Shown: positions 1 through 5,957, counted from the stretch's first letter. The stretch is 13,118 nucleotides of DNA from JAVBKX01 sp031553835 (GCA_031553835.1 JAVBKX010000012.1:1-13118); one strand, 5' to 3'. Numbers and translations: made by a program. The notes: generated by a model not told the origin, from the sequence alone.

Positions 1-195
1 CAATACCTCTTTTACTGCTTCTTTGCCATAAAAACGAATAATCTCTAGGATTTCCTGTTCATTACCTCGTTCAAAAATACGTTTGATGACAGCAGGCTTA
101 TATTTATCCCATTTGATTTTATTAATATCCGTATCCCAAAATACAACGCGACGGAGTTTGGATAAATCAGGATGATAGTCTTTTGATTCTTCCAT
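1..195 (-). CDS. DUF6922-family protein, partial (C-terminus outside window)
   Basis: Sixty-five codons read from ATG at 195 to the window edge without a stop. This frame is cut by the edge. The translation contains RRVVFWDTDINKIKW, followed by a segment with RIFERGNEQEILEIIRFYG. I recognise this signature as the Bacteroidota DUF6922 family, whose biochemical role is not known to me. It starts 6 nt after the stop of the HipT-like kinase gene, so it is almost certainly the fourth gene of the same transcript. From memory, members of this family often stand directly before AbiEii-type nucleotidyltransferase toxins. The gene could therefore be the first gene of a second toxin-antitoxin pair that continues to the left, or an accessory part of the Hip module. 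The family call is fairly secure; the role is inference. Confidence 0.72.
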   Translation of the reverse strand, partial: MEESKDYHPDLSKLRRVVFWDTDINKIKWDKYKPAVIKRIFERGNEQEILEIIRFYGKEAVKEVL

Positions 196-201
196 GTCTG
201 T

Positions 202-1134
202 TCAATTAATCAAATTTATTTTTTTTATTCGTATTTCCAATAAATTCAGATATTTGTCTTTCATCATCTGTGATAAAAAGCAGTTATTGATTTTATCAAT
301 CCAATCGGGGTACACTGATTTTATCTTTTCTAATAGTTTATTGATGAAAACTTCTGATAGTCCTAATCGTTGTATTCCGTAGTATTCTATCAGGTCTTTA
401 CTATTAAGATTACTTTTTTTGCCGGATAGGGTCAGGGCAATTTCTTCTTTCGCATTAATTACGATAGTTGAATTAAGAAAATCATATCCGGGAGCTAATT
501 CTACTTTATTATTCCGAGTAATCAGTGAATAATTTTTCAAGTGCATGTCTTCATTACCAATCAACCAATTGAAAAGTACCCGTTCAAATAGTTTTTGTTT
601 TTCCAGTATAGGAAACGTACAATATTCATCCAATAACAGAATCAATTTTTCCATGTTGTAATTATACTTGGTATCACGATTCAATCCAGCTATTTGACAA
701 AAATCTTCCGTATGTAGTTTTTTATTTCGAGGTAATCGGTCAAAACGTTTCACGAAGTAAGCAACCGAGTTATCTTTGGCAAAAAGTAAACCATTTACCG
801 GAATTTCAATGCCTAAGGATTCAGCCAGCTTCATAGAAACATTTTCATTTTCGGGTAACTCCGGATAATGAGGATGTTGGGGTTTCAGGATATAATCTCC
901 ATGTATGTCTACAATTTCGAATGTTGATTTCCCAACATTCAATTTTGCACTTAATTTGGGTTGAACCCCCTGAATGGACATTTTATCGACTCTTGCCAAT
1001 GATTCGGCAAGCTGTTCCTTTGCTGAATAATCGAATAAAGTTAATCCTGTCAAACGGGAGTTGAGCAGTTTCAATCCTTTTTCGGAATAATGTTCTTCTC
1101 CGCAAGGCTGATATGTGATAGGGCAAATATTCAT
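202..1134 (-). CDS. hipT: HipT-like serine/threonine kinase toxin (HipA core lacking N-subdomain 1)
   Basis: A 310-aa HipA-type kinase core. Visible motifs are the glycine-rich loop MSIQGVQPKLS (residues 52-62), the ATP-binding lysine in GDYILKPQ (K84), KRFDR (129-133), the catalytic loop NWLIGNEDMHLKN (D196, N201) and the metal-binding aspartate in APGYDFLNS (D218). All residues expected for kinase activity are present. Full-length E. coli HipA is about 440 aa; the missing N-terminal piece is encoded by the gene just upstream. The start overlaps that gene's stop as TAATG, which implies translational coupling. Characterised HipA and HipT kinases phosphorylate aminoacyl-tRNA synthetases (GltX and TrpS respectively) and halt translation. 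The target here cannot be read from sequence. Serine 53 aligns with the autophosphorylated serine of the HipA loop, and the residue two further on is Gln rather than a second Ser. The residues 4-23 segment starting CPITYQPCG is typical of Bacteroidota members. Confidence 0.88.
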   Translation of the reverse strand: MNICPITYQPCGEEHYSEKGLKLLNSRLTGLTLFDYSAKEQLAESLARVDKMSIQGVQPKLSAKLNVGKSTFEIVDIHGDYILKPQHPHYPELPENENVSMKLAESLGIEIPVNGLLFAKDNSVAYFVKRFDRLPRNKKLHTEDFCQIAGLNRDTKYNYNMEKLILLLDEYCTFPILEKQKLFERVLFNWLIGNEDMHLKNYSLITRNNKVELAPGYDFLNSTIVINAKEEIALTLSGKKSNLNSKDLIEYYGIQRLGLSEVFINKLLEKIKSVYPDWIDKINNCFLSQMMKDKYLNLLEIRIKKINLIN

Positions 1135-1442
1135 TATTGTGCAGATTTTACAGTAACATCACCAACCATATCCTCACCGACAGCCAGTAGTTGAGAAAAA
1201 TAATCGTTTTTGTCAATTTTTTGTTTCATCAACATAGCATCCAGATTATACCCTTCGGGAAGCAATCCTTCAAAGAATGCAGGAAAAGTTTCAAAATCAA
1301 AACGATTTTGTATTACCGGCATCGTGTAAGATACCGGGGTGCCCGAATAATCCAAAAGATATTCAAAAAAATATCTCTTGGTATCGCTTTCAGTTAATAA
1401 ACCGGCAAGATGTCCTCCAACATATACTTCAGCTGTTCTCAT
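1134..1442 (-). CDS. hipS: HipS-like protein (HipA N-terminal subdomain 1 as a separate gene)
   Basis: A 102-aa protein that matches only the N-terminal subdomain of HipA: an AEVYVGGHLAGLL beta-strand start, then FPAFFEGLLPEGYNLD (about residues 53-68) and DYFSQLLAVGEDMVGDV (80-96). It has no kinase motifs. In the characterised tripartite HipBST system of enteropathogenic E. coli, the equivalent small protein HipS is the antitoxin that neutralises the kinase, while HipB mainly acts in DNA binding and augments neutralisation. The same role is inferred here from size, order and domain content. It overlaps the upstream XRE gene by 14 nt and the downstream kinase gene by 1 nt, so the three products are probably made in linked amounts. 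There is no remnant of the rest of HipA in this frame, so this is a true split and not a simple frameshift. Confidence 0.85.
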   Translation of the reverse strand: MRTAEVYVGGHLAGLLTESDTKRYFFEYLLDYSGTPVSYTMPVIQNRFDFETFPAFFEGLLPEGYNLDAMLMKQKIDKNDYFSQLLAVGEDMVGDVTVKSAQ

Positions 1443-1662
1443 TTTCTAAAAATTTAGTCATCAATGGACTTTGCAGTTCCATAGATATATTAAGTACTTT
1501 CATTATGGAAAAAAGCGTATTCAATTGAACAGATTCTTTTCCTTTTTCAATGTCGAATACGGAAGTTTTCCCGATTCCGGCAAGTTCTGCCAACTGAATC
1601 TGGGATAACCCGGCTACCTTACGATGATAGCGGATTATTTTTCCTATTAATTTTACATCCAT
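1429..1662 (-). CDS. hipB: HipB-like XRE/Cro-type HTH repressor
   Basis: A 77-aa protein consisting almost entirely of a Cro/C1-type helix-turn-helix: IRYHRKVAGLSQIQLAELAG (about 10-29), then GKTSVFDIEKGK (31-42) and LNTLFSIMKVLNIS (48-61). This matches HipB in size and architecture. It is first in the operon, as hipB is. Expected role: dimeric DNA-binding antitoxin and autorepressor of the hip operon. The 15-residue tail after the HTH is short and ends in polar residues. A Bacteroidota promoter lies directly upstream, and two inverted repeats sharing the half-site TTACTG sit around it (1665-1684 and 1735-1758), which fits autoregulation. The assignment to HipB rests on context as well as the HTH, because the domain alone is generic. 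Confidence 0.82.
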   Translation of the reverse strand: MDVKLIGKIIRYHRKVAGLSQIQLAELAGIGKTSVFDIEKGKESVQLNTLFSIMKVLNISMELQSPLMTKFLENENS

Positions 1663-1664
1663 AT

Positions 1665-1684
1665 TTTACTGCTAAGGCAGCAAA
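1665..1684. promoter_or_regulatory. Candidate HipB operator O1 (imperfect inverted repeat)
   Basis: Arms TTTACTGC (1665-1672) and GCAGCAAA (1677-1684) are complementary except for one position, around a 4-nt spacer. The site spans the predicted transcription start and -7 box of the hip operon, where a repressor would block initiation. It shares the half-site TTACTG and the arm-spacer geometry with O2. Confidence 0.45.
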
Positions 1685-1712
1685 AATAGTAATAAATTTT
1701 GCGATTTCAAAA
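1681..1712 (-). promoter_or_regulatory. Promoter of the hipBST-DUF6922 operon
   Basis: Reading the minus strand, TATTTTTG (1688-1681) matches the Bacteroidota -7 box TAnnTTTG. TTTTG at 1712-1708 supplies the -33 element with a 19-bp spacer. The predicted start is near 1675, giving a leader of about 12 nt before the hipB ATG. Confidence 0.6.
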
Positions 1713-1734
1713 TTTCAATAATTATTTAACAGAT

Positions 1735-1758
1735 AAATTACTGTCAAAACAGTAATTT
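1735..1758. promoter_or_regulatory. Candidate HipB operator O2 (perfect 10-bp inverted repeat)
   Basis: Arms AAATTACTGT (1735-1744) and ACAGTAATTT (1749-1758) are perfectly complementary around the spacer CAAA. The site lies between the divergent promoters, upstream of both -33 elements, and shares its half-site and 4-nt spacer with O1. Confidence 0.5.
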
Positions 1759-1770
1759 TATTCAAAATAC

Positions 1771-1801
1771 TTTGTTTGCTAAAGAAAATGAACTATCTTT
1801 G
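1771..1801 (+). promoter_or_regulatory. Divergent plus-strand promoter
   Basis: TTTG (1771-1774), a 19-bp spacer and TATCTTTG (1794-1801) form a near-ideal Bacteroidota promoter. The predicted start is near 1808. No plus-strand protein gene follows; it reads into the structured segment 1808-1950 and then antisense to the phosphopantetheinyl transferase gene. Confidence 0.55.
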
Positions 1802-1807
1802 TTTACT

Positions 1808-1950
1808 GAAATCAGATTTGCAGTGGCAGACTGTGGAGAAATGTTGAAAATTTCCCGTGTGCAATTCGTTGTACTTAGTGTATGGAAGCTAATCTAACAG
1901 ATTAAAATATAAGGTGTTATCTGTAAGGTTCAAGTTTTGGTGGCACCACT
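1808..1950 (+). ncRNA. Candidate structured RNA, unknown family
   Basis: This segment follows a strong promoter and contains no credible ORF. It can fold into several stems: CAGTGG (1821-1826) with CCACTG (1945-1950) closing the whole element; GAAAT (1837-1841 region) with ATTTC (1850-1854); GUGCAA (1859-1864) with UUGUAC (1869-1874) capped by a UUCG tetraloop; and two competing stems, UAAUCU/AGAUUA (1890-1904) or ACAGAU/AUCUGU (1897-1924). I see no U-rich intrinsic terminator after it. I do not recognise a riboswitch or RNA family. It may be an RNA linked to the Hip module, a leader for antisense transcription into the next gene, or chance structure in AT-rich DNA. Confidence 0.3.
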
Positions 1951-1992
1951 GATAAGAAAAACAAAAAGAAGAAAAATCACTGGCAGTCAAAT

Positions 1993-2613
1993 TCACTTCC
2001 GGGTAAACGTCAACACATAATCCGGCTGTACCAAATAATACACATAAAATGAATGACGTTGTTCCGTTTTCGTTTCGTTCGCTGAAAAAGAAGACATTAC
2101 GCCCGATTCCGGGCGAAATGCTTCAATATGCAGCTGTGTTTTAAAATCAACTCCTTCATCTCCCAATGCTTTAAAAATACTTTCTTTGGCAGACCAGTAT
2201 AATAATAAATGAATCGTTTCTTTCTCCGGAACAAGATAAGTTTCTTCCTGGAAATTGACAAACCGCTGCCTGATTTTATGAATGCGTAGAGAAACCTGCT
2301 CTATATCAATGCCAACAGGACGGTGTAGATCCAAAATCACAGCGACATACCCTTTGGTATGGCTAATACTGATATGGTAAGATTGATCCGTCAAATAGGG
2401 TTTTCCCAAAGACGTATAAGCAATCTCCTTTTCTTCTTGAAGTAATTCTTTCAACAACAGTCTGACCGACAGCCATTCTCTCTTCCGATGTTCTGAGGTT
2501 ATTTGTTGTAACGGAGTCAGGTATTTCTCTTGATTTCCCAATAATTCGAGTAATTCTGCTGACGAACCTAAAATCGGCCGAACTGCCCACAACGAACCGT
2601 CCGTCACATTCAT
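1993..2613 (-). CDS. 4'-phosphopantetheinyl transferase superfamily protein (AcpT/Sfp-like)
   Basis: A 206-aa protein that would move the 4'-phosphopantetheine arm of coenzyme A onto a carrier-protein serine. Diagnostic motifs are ISISHT (81-86), PVGIDIEQV (99-107, with D103 and E105 as metal ligands) and WSAKESIFKALG (140-151, with E144 and K148). Length fits the Sfp/AcpT group, which is larger than AcpS. I take ATG at 2613 as the start because it forms an ATGA overlap with the stop of ansA and has GGAG about 11 nt upstream. The frame stays open to 2655, but that longer form would overlap ansA by 46 nt and adds a tail not needed by the fold. The gene is probably co-transcribed with ansA. The carrier-protein target (fatty-acid ACP or a secondary-metabolite carrier) cannot be told; no polyketide or peptide synthase genes are nearby. 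Confidence 0.85.
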   Translation of the reverse strand: MNVTDGSLWAVRPILGSSAELLELLGNQEKYLTPLQQITSEHRKREWLSVRLLLKELLQEEKEIAYTSLGKPYLTDQSYHISISHTKGYVAVILDLHRPVGIDIEQVSLRIHKIRQRFVNFQEETYLVPEKETIHLLLYWSAKESIFKALGDEGVDFKTQLHIEAFRPESGVMSSFSANETKTEQRHSFYVYYLVQPDYVLTFTRK

Positions 2614-3662
2614 AATTTTGAATCTCCTATCGTCAACTCCCCTACCAACGAACAAACCATGTGCGCCTTTACTTGCTTATCATCCATTCCATGACCCAAT
2701 AAAAACATTAATTTAGTAATTGCAGCTTCCGTTGTCATATCATAGCCCGATATTACTCCGGCTTCAATCAAATGTCGCCCGGCGCTATATCGTCCCATTT
2801 CCACAGTACCGGATGCACATTGCGTAATGTTAACAATGACGATGCCACGCTCAATGGCCTCTCTCAATGCGGCTAACAACCAAGGCTTATTAGGAGCATT
2901 TCCGGCTCCGAAAGTTTTCAACACTACCCCTTTCAATCCTGGAATATCTAATACAGTTTTTACTATTTCAGGTGAAATTCCGGGAAAAAGAGTCAGAACC
3001 ACCACATGCGAATCCAATAAATAATGCACTTTCAATGGCCTCCGGGATGCATTACGAAGAATCAGGTGATTTTCATATTTTATATGTACACCGGCTTCTG
3101 CTAATATCGGAAAGTTGAATGAATAAAATGCTTTAAAATTTTCAGCATGAATCTTAGTAGTGCGATTTCCCCGCATCAATTGATTTTGAAAATAAATACA
3201 TACTTCGGGAACAATCGCCCTGCCGTTAGCATCTTTATCTGCAGCTATTTCCAAGGCGGTAATTAGATTTTCTTTCCCATCGGTACGTAGTTTTCCGACA
3301 GGCAATTGCGATCCGGTCAATATTACCGGCTTATCCAGATTCTCCAACATAAAACTCAACGCCGAGGCCGTATATGCCATTGTATCTGTGCCATGTAAAA
3401 TCACAAATCCATCATAACGGTCATAATTTTTTTCTATAATTTCAACCAAATGACACCACCCTTCCAATTCCATGTCCGAAGAATCAATCGGAGGATTAAA
3501 CTGCATGTGGTCGATTTTAAATTTGAATCGTTTTAATTCCAACACGTGATCTTTCAGATGTTTGAAATCAAAAGATTCGAGCAAACCCGTCTCCGGATTT
3601 TCAATCATTCCGATAGTTCCGCCTGTATAAATCAACAATACAGAAGCATTATTATCTATCAT
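2610..3662 (-). CDS. ansA: Type I L-asparaginase
   Basis: A 350-aa cytoplasmic asparaginase that hydrolyses asparagine to aspartate and ammonia. LLIYTGGTIGMIE (9-21) carries the first catalytic threonine, and HGTDTMAYTASALSFMLEN (from about 90) carries the second Thr-Asp pair. DSSDM, RGNRTTK and NAPNKPW are shared with E. coli AnsA, and the length is close to that enzyme. There is no signal peptide, which fits the type I enzyme. The upstream in-frame TTG at 3701 is rejected as start because it sits inside the -7 box of the promoter; ATG at 3662 places the TGGT motif about 12 residues in, as in the E. coli enzyme. First gene of a two-gene operon with the phosphopantetheinyl transferase, overlapping it as ATGA. 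Confidence 0.92.
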   Translation of the reverse strand: MIDNNASVLLIYTGGTIGMIENPETGLLESFDFKHLKDHVLELKRFKFKIDHMQFNPPIDSSDMELEGWCHLVEIIEKNYDRYDGFVILHGTDTMAYTASALSFMLENLDKPVILTGSQLPVGKLRTDGKENLITALEIAADKDANGRAIVPEVCIYFQNQLMRGNRTTKIHAENFKAFYSFNFPILAEAGVHIKYENHLILRNASRRPLKVHYLLDSHVVVLTLFPGISPEIVKTVLDIPGLKGVVLKTFGAGNAPNKPWLLAALREAIERGIVIVNITQCASGTVEMGRYSAGRHLIEAGVISGYDMTTEAAITKLMFLLGHGMDDKQVKAHMVCSLVGELTIGDSKL

Positions 3663-3698
3663 AATTTTCAAAAATTCAGCATTCCCATATAATAATGA

Positions 3699-3730
3699 CA
3701 AAAGTAGTGCATCCTATACTAACTTCCAAA
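3699..3730 (-). promoter_or_regulatory. Promoter of ansA
   Basis: On the minus strand TTTG (3730-3727), a 20-bp spacer and TACTTTTG (3706-3699) match the Bacteroidota promoter. The predicted start is near 3692, leaving about 30 nt of leader before ATG 3662. This placement decides the start codon, since the alternative TTG lies within the -7 box. Confidence 0.65.
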
Positions 3731-3895
3731 TGTCCACAATCTTCCATAACTCAATAATACAAAGAAAATGAAGCAACTACTACAAAACTCGAATATGAAA
3801 TATTTTAGAAATTCCCGTCTCCATAATTTGAACTTCAATGCAGAATGGGGAATAGCAAAAGATCCTTTTTATAATAATTCAATCATATTTTCTAC

Positions 3896-3903
3896 TACAT
3901 TTG
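3896..3903 (+). promoter_or_regulatory. Probable -7 box for the small ORF and M23 peptidase
   Basis: TACATTTG fits TAnnTTTG and lies about 26 nt before the small ORF start at 3929. No convincing -33 TTTG is present at the right distance, so the promoter may be weak or need an activator. The rest of 3731-3895 holds nothing else that I can support. Confidence 0.4.
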
Positions 3904-3928
3904 TAAAAATAATCTAAAGTTCGTTATT

Positions 3929-4078
3929 ATGAAAAGAAATATCCTGTTATTCGCATTCTCTCTGTTATGTTACATCCCCTGCATTGCGAAAATTTTATGC
4001 ATGAAACAAAGTCTGCGGAACTATTTCTCCACTGGATATGAATTTGGGATTATTTTTAATGGAAATATTACGAGATGA
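3929..4078 (+). CDS. Small secreted-looking ORF, 49 aa, coupled to the M23 gene
   Basis: ATG at 3929 to TGA at 4076-4078. The first 20 residues look like a signal peptide: MKRNILLFAFSLLCYIPCIA has a charged start, a hydrophobic core and a small residue at the end. The remaining 29 residues contain a cysteine and end in NGNITR; I recognise no family. The stop overlaps the start of the peptidase gene as ATGA, and a candidate promoter lies just upstream, so the two would be translated in tandem. It could be a real small exported protein, a coupling leader, or the stump of a once longer exported protein whose body was lost. The next gene has its own separate signal peptide, so this is not simply its missing N-terminus. 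Confidence 0.4.
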   Translation: MKRNILLFAFSLLCYIPCIAKILCMKQSLRNYFSTGYEFGIIFNGNITR

Positions 4079-5058
4079 TGAATAAGATCTTTTTACTGAT
4101 AATCTTGTCTTTTTTTACGATTTCTGCATTCGGACAATCCGAAAACAGCAAACAAGCGGCAGAAAATTTTGAAAAGAGCTATAATTTCGACGATTACGAT
4201 GCCATTTTTTCATCTTTTTCTGTAGATATGCAAAATGCATTGCCTTATAATGAAACAAAAGAATTTTTGGAGAGTATAAAACAACAGGCAGGAAAAATCC
4301 TCAAAAAAAAATTTCTGAGATATGAGCAGTCTTATGCTTCATATAAAACGACATTTGAAAAAGCATTGCTGGTTGTTAATATTTCCATTGATGATCATGC
4401 AAAGATAAATGGATTGTTAATCAAACCGTATGTAGATAATAATTTTCCAAAACCGGAAAGAAACACTACTAAATTGATACTCCCTTTTGATGAAGAATGG
4501 GATGTCGTTTGGGGAGGAGACACAAAAGAATTAAATTATCACGTAGAAAATGAAGCGCAGAAAAATGCCATAGATGTTATCATAAAAGATGAAACAGGAA
4601 AATCTTTTAAAACGGATGGAAAGACGAATGACGACTACTACGCTTTCGGACAAAGATTAATTGCTCCTTGCGATGGAGAAATAGTATTAGTCGTTGATGG
4701 TATAAAAGACAATACCCCAGGAATTTTCAATCCCTATTACGTTCCCGGAAATACAGTTATTCTCAAAACCTGCAATGAAGAATATTTATTTTTCGCTCAC
4801 TTCAAACAACATTCTATAGTTATAAAACAAGGGCAACGAGTAAAACAGGGAGAATTGCTCGGTCTCTGTGGAAATTCCGGAAATTCGTCAGAACCTCATT
4901 TACACTTTCATATTCAAAACATTGAAAATATGACTTTTGCTACAGGAATCAAATGCTATTTCGATACAATTCAAGTCCATGGAGAAGTAAATATAGATTA
5001 TTCACCGGTAAAGGGCGATAAAATTAGGAGCTTAAACCGATCACAATCAACCGATTAA
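4075..5058 (+). CDS. Exported DUF3887-M23 (LytM-type) metallopeptidase
   Basis: A 327-aa protein. Residues 1-20 form a signal peptide ending in SAFG before Q21. Residues about 27-110 look like DUF3887 (AENFEKSYNFDDYDAIFSSF onward). Residues about 155-282 are an M23/LytM peptidase: NAIDV with D167, LIAPCDGEIV, GNTVILK, then LFFAHFKQ with H242, GLCGNSGNSSEPHLH with H275 and H277. D167, H242 and the HLH pair match zinc and catalytic residues of the family. The first histidine of the usual HxxxD metal motif is not present at its normal place (Lys163 stands there; the nearest His is 156), so activity is not certain. M23 enzymes cut peptidoglycan peptides; others of the fold only regulate amidases. 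Two ATG codons, 4075 and 4078, are possible starts. Confidence 0.82.
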   Translation: MMNKIFLLIILSFFTISAFGQSENSKQAAENFEKSYNFDDYDAIFSSFSVDMQNALPYNETKEFLESIKQQAGKILKKKFLRYEQSYASYKTTFEKALLVVNISIDDHAKINGLLIKPYVDNNFPKPERNTTKLILPFDEEWDVVWGGDTKELNYHVENEAQKNAIDVIIKDETGKSFKTDGKTNDDYYAFGQRLIAPCDGEIVLVVDGIKDNTPGIFNPYYVPGNTVILKTCNEEYLFFAHFKQHSIVIKQGQRVKQGELLGLCGNSGNSSEPHLHFHIQNIENMTFATGIKCYFDTIQVHGEVNIDYSPVKGDKIRSLNRSQSTD

Positions 5059-5066
5059 TTCAAAAC

Positions 5067-5105
5067 AAAAAGAGCCTGATTCCTCAGACTCTTTCAGTTT
5101 AGTTG
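5067..5105. repeat. Direct repeat copy 1, of the tRNA-fMet 3' boundary
   Basis: This 39-bp segment matches 5931-5969 at 37 of 39 positions by eye. The shared stretch covers the terminator hairpin, the ten bases AGTTTAGTTG, and so the last three bases of the tRNA (CAA on its own strand). Beyond the final G the two copies diverge completely. Confidence 0.8.
5071..5099. terminator. Intrinsic terminator, copy 1 of the repeated hairpin
   Basis: Arms AGAGCCTGA (5071-5079) and TCAGACTCT (5084-5092) pair with one A-C mismatch around TTCC. On the minus strand the hairpin is followed by TTTTTGTTTTG, a good U-tract. On the plus strand only a short T-rich tail follows. It can end the M23 transcript weakly from the left and the cupin transcript well from the right. 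Confidence 0.55.
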
Positions 5106-5211
5106 AAATACCTATCGAATTATAGAACAAATTTATTGATGATTTTAAGAAAATAATGGATTTCATGAAAAGACCAATCAAAATAGAAGATGTTATTTCT
5201 GATTGATACAA

Positions 5212-5763
5212 TTAATGGAGGTGTTCCGTCTCCATAGCCTCTTCTGGTGTTTTATGAACGGTTTCCTTTGGATGTTCTACCGGAGAATAAATGGAGTATA
5301 ACTTCAATGGCTTATCTCCTGTATTAATGATGTTATGCCATTTACCTGCGGGAACAAAAACAGCAAAATCCGCGCTTACTTCTTTTATGAAATTAAGTGA
5401 ATCCTTACTGTCTCCCATCAAAACTTTTCCCCTTCCGTCTTCAATTCTTAGAAATTGTTCAGTTTGCGGATGCAGTTCCAAACCTACTTCTCCACCTATC
5501 GGAATAGACATCAGTGTAACTTGAATCTTTTCTCCTGTCCACAAAGTGATTCTGAAGTTTGTATTTGACATTATATAGGCATCAATATCCAAAACAGAAG
5601 GTTCAATACCATAATCTTTTAATACTACTTCTGTTTTTGTAGTATCTTTTGAGGTAACACTTTGTTCTAATGTTCCAATTTGCTTCGGATTTTGATTACA
5701 TGAAGTGTAAATTAATCCGGAAAATACCAAGCTCAAGAAAAAATAGATTGCATTTGTTTTCAT
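5212..5763 (-). CDS. Cupin-domain lipoprotein
   Basis: A 183-aa protein. Residues 1-22 form a lipoprotein signal with the lipobox IYTSC and acceptor Cys22, followed by a polar linker to about residue 45. The rest is a single cupin barrel. Its first motif is around GLELHPQTEQFLRIEDG (His and Glu as likely metal ligands), and the second is around VPAGKWHNIINTG. The ending SPVEHPKETVHKTPEEA is typical of a family of small cytoplasmic cupins related to mannose-6-phosphate isomerase. Here the domain is sent to the periplasm or outer membrane, which is less usual. The reaction and ligand are unknown. It stands alone between two copies of a terminator repeat, transcribed on the minus strand. About 105 bp after its stop (5107-5211) contain nothing that I recognise. 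Confidence 0.8.
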   Translation of the reverse strand: MKTNAIYFFLSLVFSGLIYTSCNQNPKQIGTLEQSVTSKDTTKTEVVLKDYGIEPSVLDIDAYIMSNTNFRITLWTGEKIQVTLMSIPIGGEVGLELHPQTEQFLRIEDGRGKVLMGDSKDSLNFIKEVSADFAVFVPAGKWHNIINTGDKPLKLYSIYSPVEHPKETVHKTPEEAMETEHLH

Positions 5764-5795
5764 GGCTATATAAATTAATTGAAATGATTACCTTT

Positions 5796-5803
5796 CAAAG
5801 TTA
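5796..5803 (-). promoter_or_regulatory. Probable -7 box of the cupin lipoprotein gene
   Basis: On the minus strand TAACTTTG fits TAnnTTTG and lies 33 nt before the ATG at 5763. The -33 region (about 5823-5830) has no clean TTTG, so support is partial. Confidence 0.4.
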
Positions 5804-5925
5804 TAAATTAATCTGGATAAACTTGTAAATCACAGAGTTTTTTTCTGCCATTGTTCTTTGTATTTTTTCAGCATTGTATCCCTTCTACATCCGCAATATA
5901 TCAGCATTTTACAAAAATGAAGATA

Positions 5926-5957
5926 CAAAAAAAAAGAGCCTGATTTCTCAGACTCTT
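5926..5957 (-). terminator. Intrinsic terminator of tRNA-fMet
   Basis: On the minus strand AGAGTCTGA and TCAGGCTCT form the stem around GAAA, followed by a run of eight T. It lies about 10 nt after the tRNA 3' end and is a textbook intrinsic terminator. It is copy 2 of the hairpin at 5071-5092. Confidence 0.85.

Noticed and set aside
1134..1442. hipS and hipT as one hipA broken by a frameshift
   Set aside because: The overlap is a clean TAATG stop-start junction, both parts are intact at domain borders, and the arrangement equals the known split HipBST layout.
1841..1897. Short plus-strand ORF MLKISRVQFVVLSVWKLI
   Set aside because: Only 18 codons with no recognisable family; the segment is better described by RNA stems, and coding is not supported.
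1808..1950. Known riboswitch (cobalamin, TPP), T-box, 6S or SRP RNA
   Set aside because: None of the signature cores of these families could be found, and no matching downstream gene lies on the plus strand.
1927..2049. Plus-strand frame GSSFGGTTDKKNKKKK... running into the transferase gene
   Set aside because: It has no start codon after the TAA at 1924-1926, its lysines come from an A-rich tract, and it ends antisense inside a well-supported gene.
3768..3917. A 49-codon plus-strand ORF starting MKQLLQNSNMKYF
   Set aside because: No family resemblance, no upstream promoter box, and it covers the promoter of the next small ORF; likely chance.
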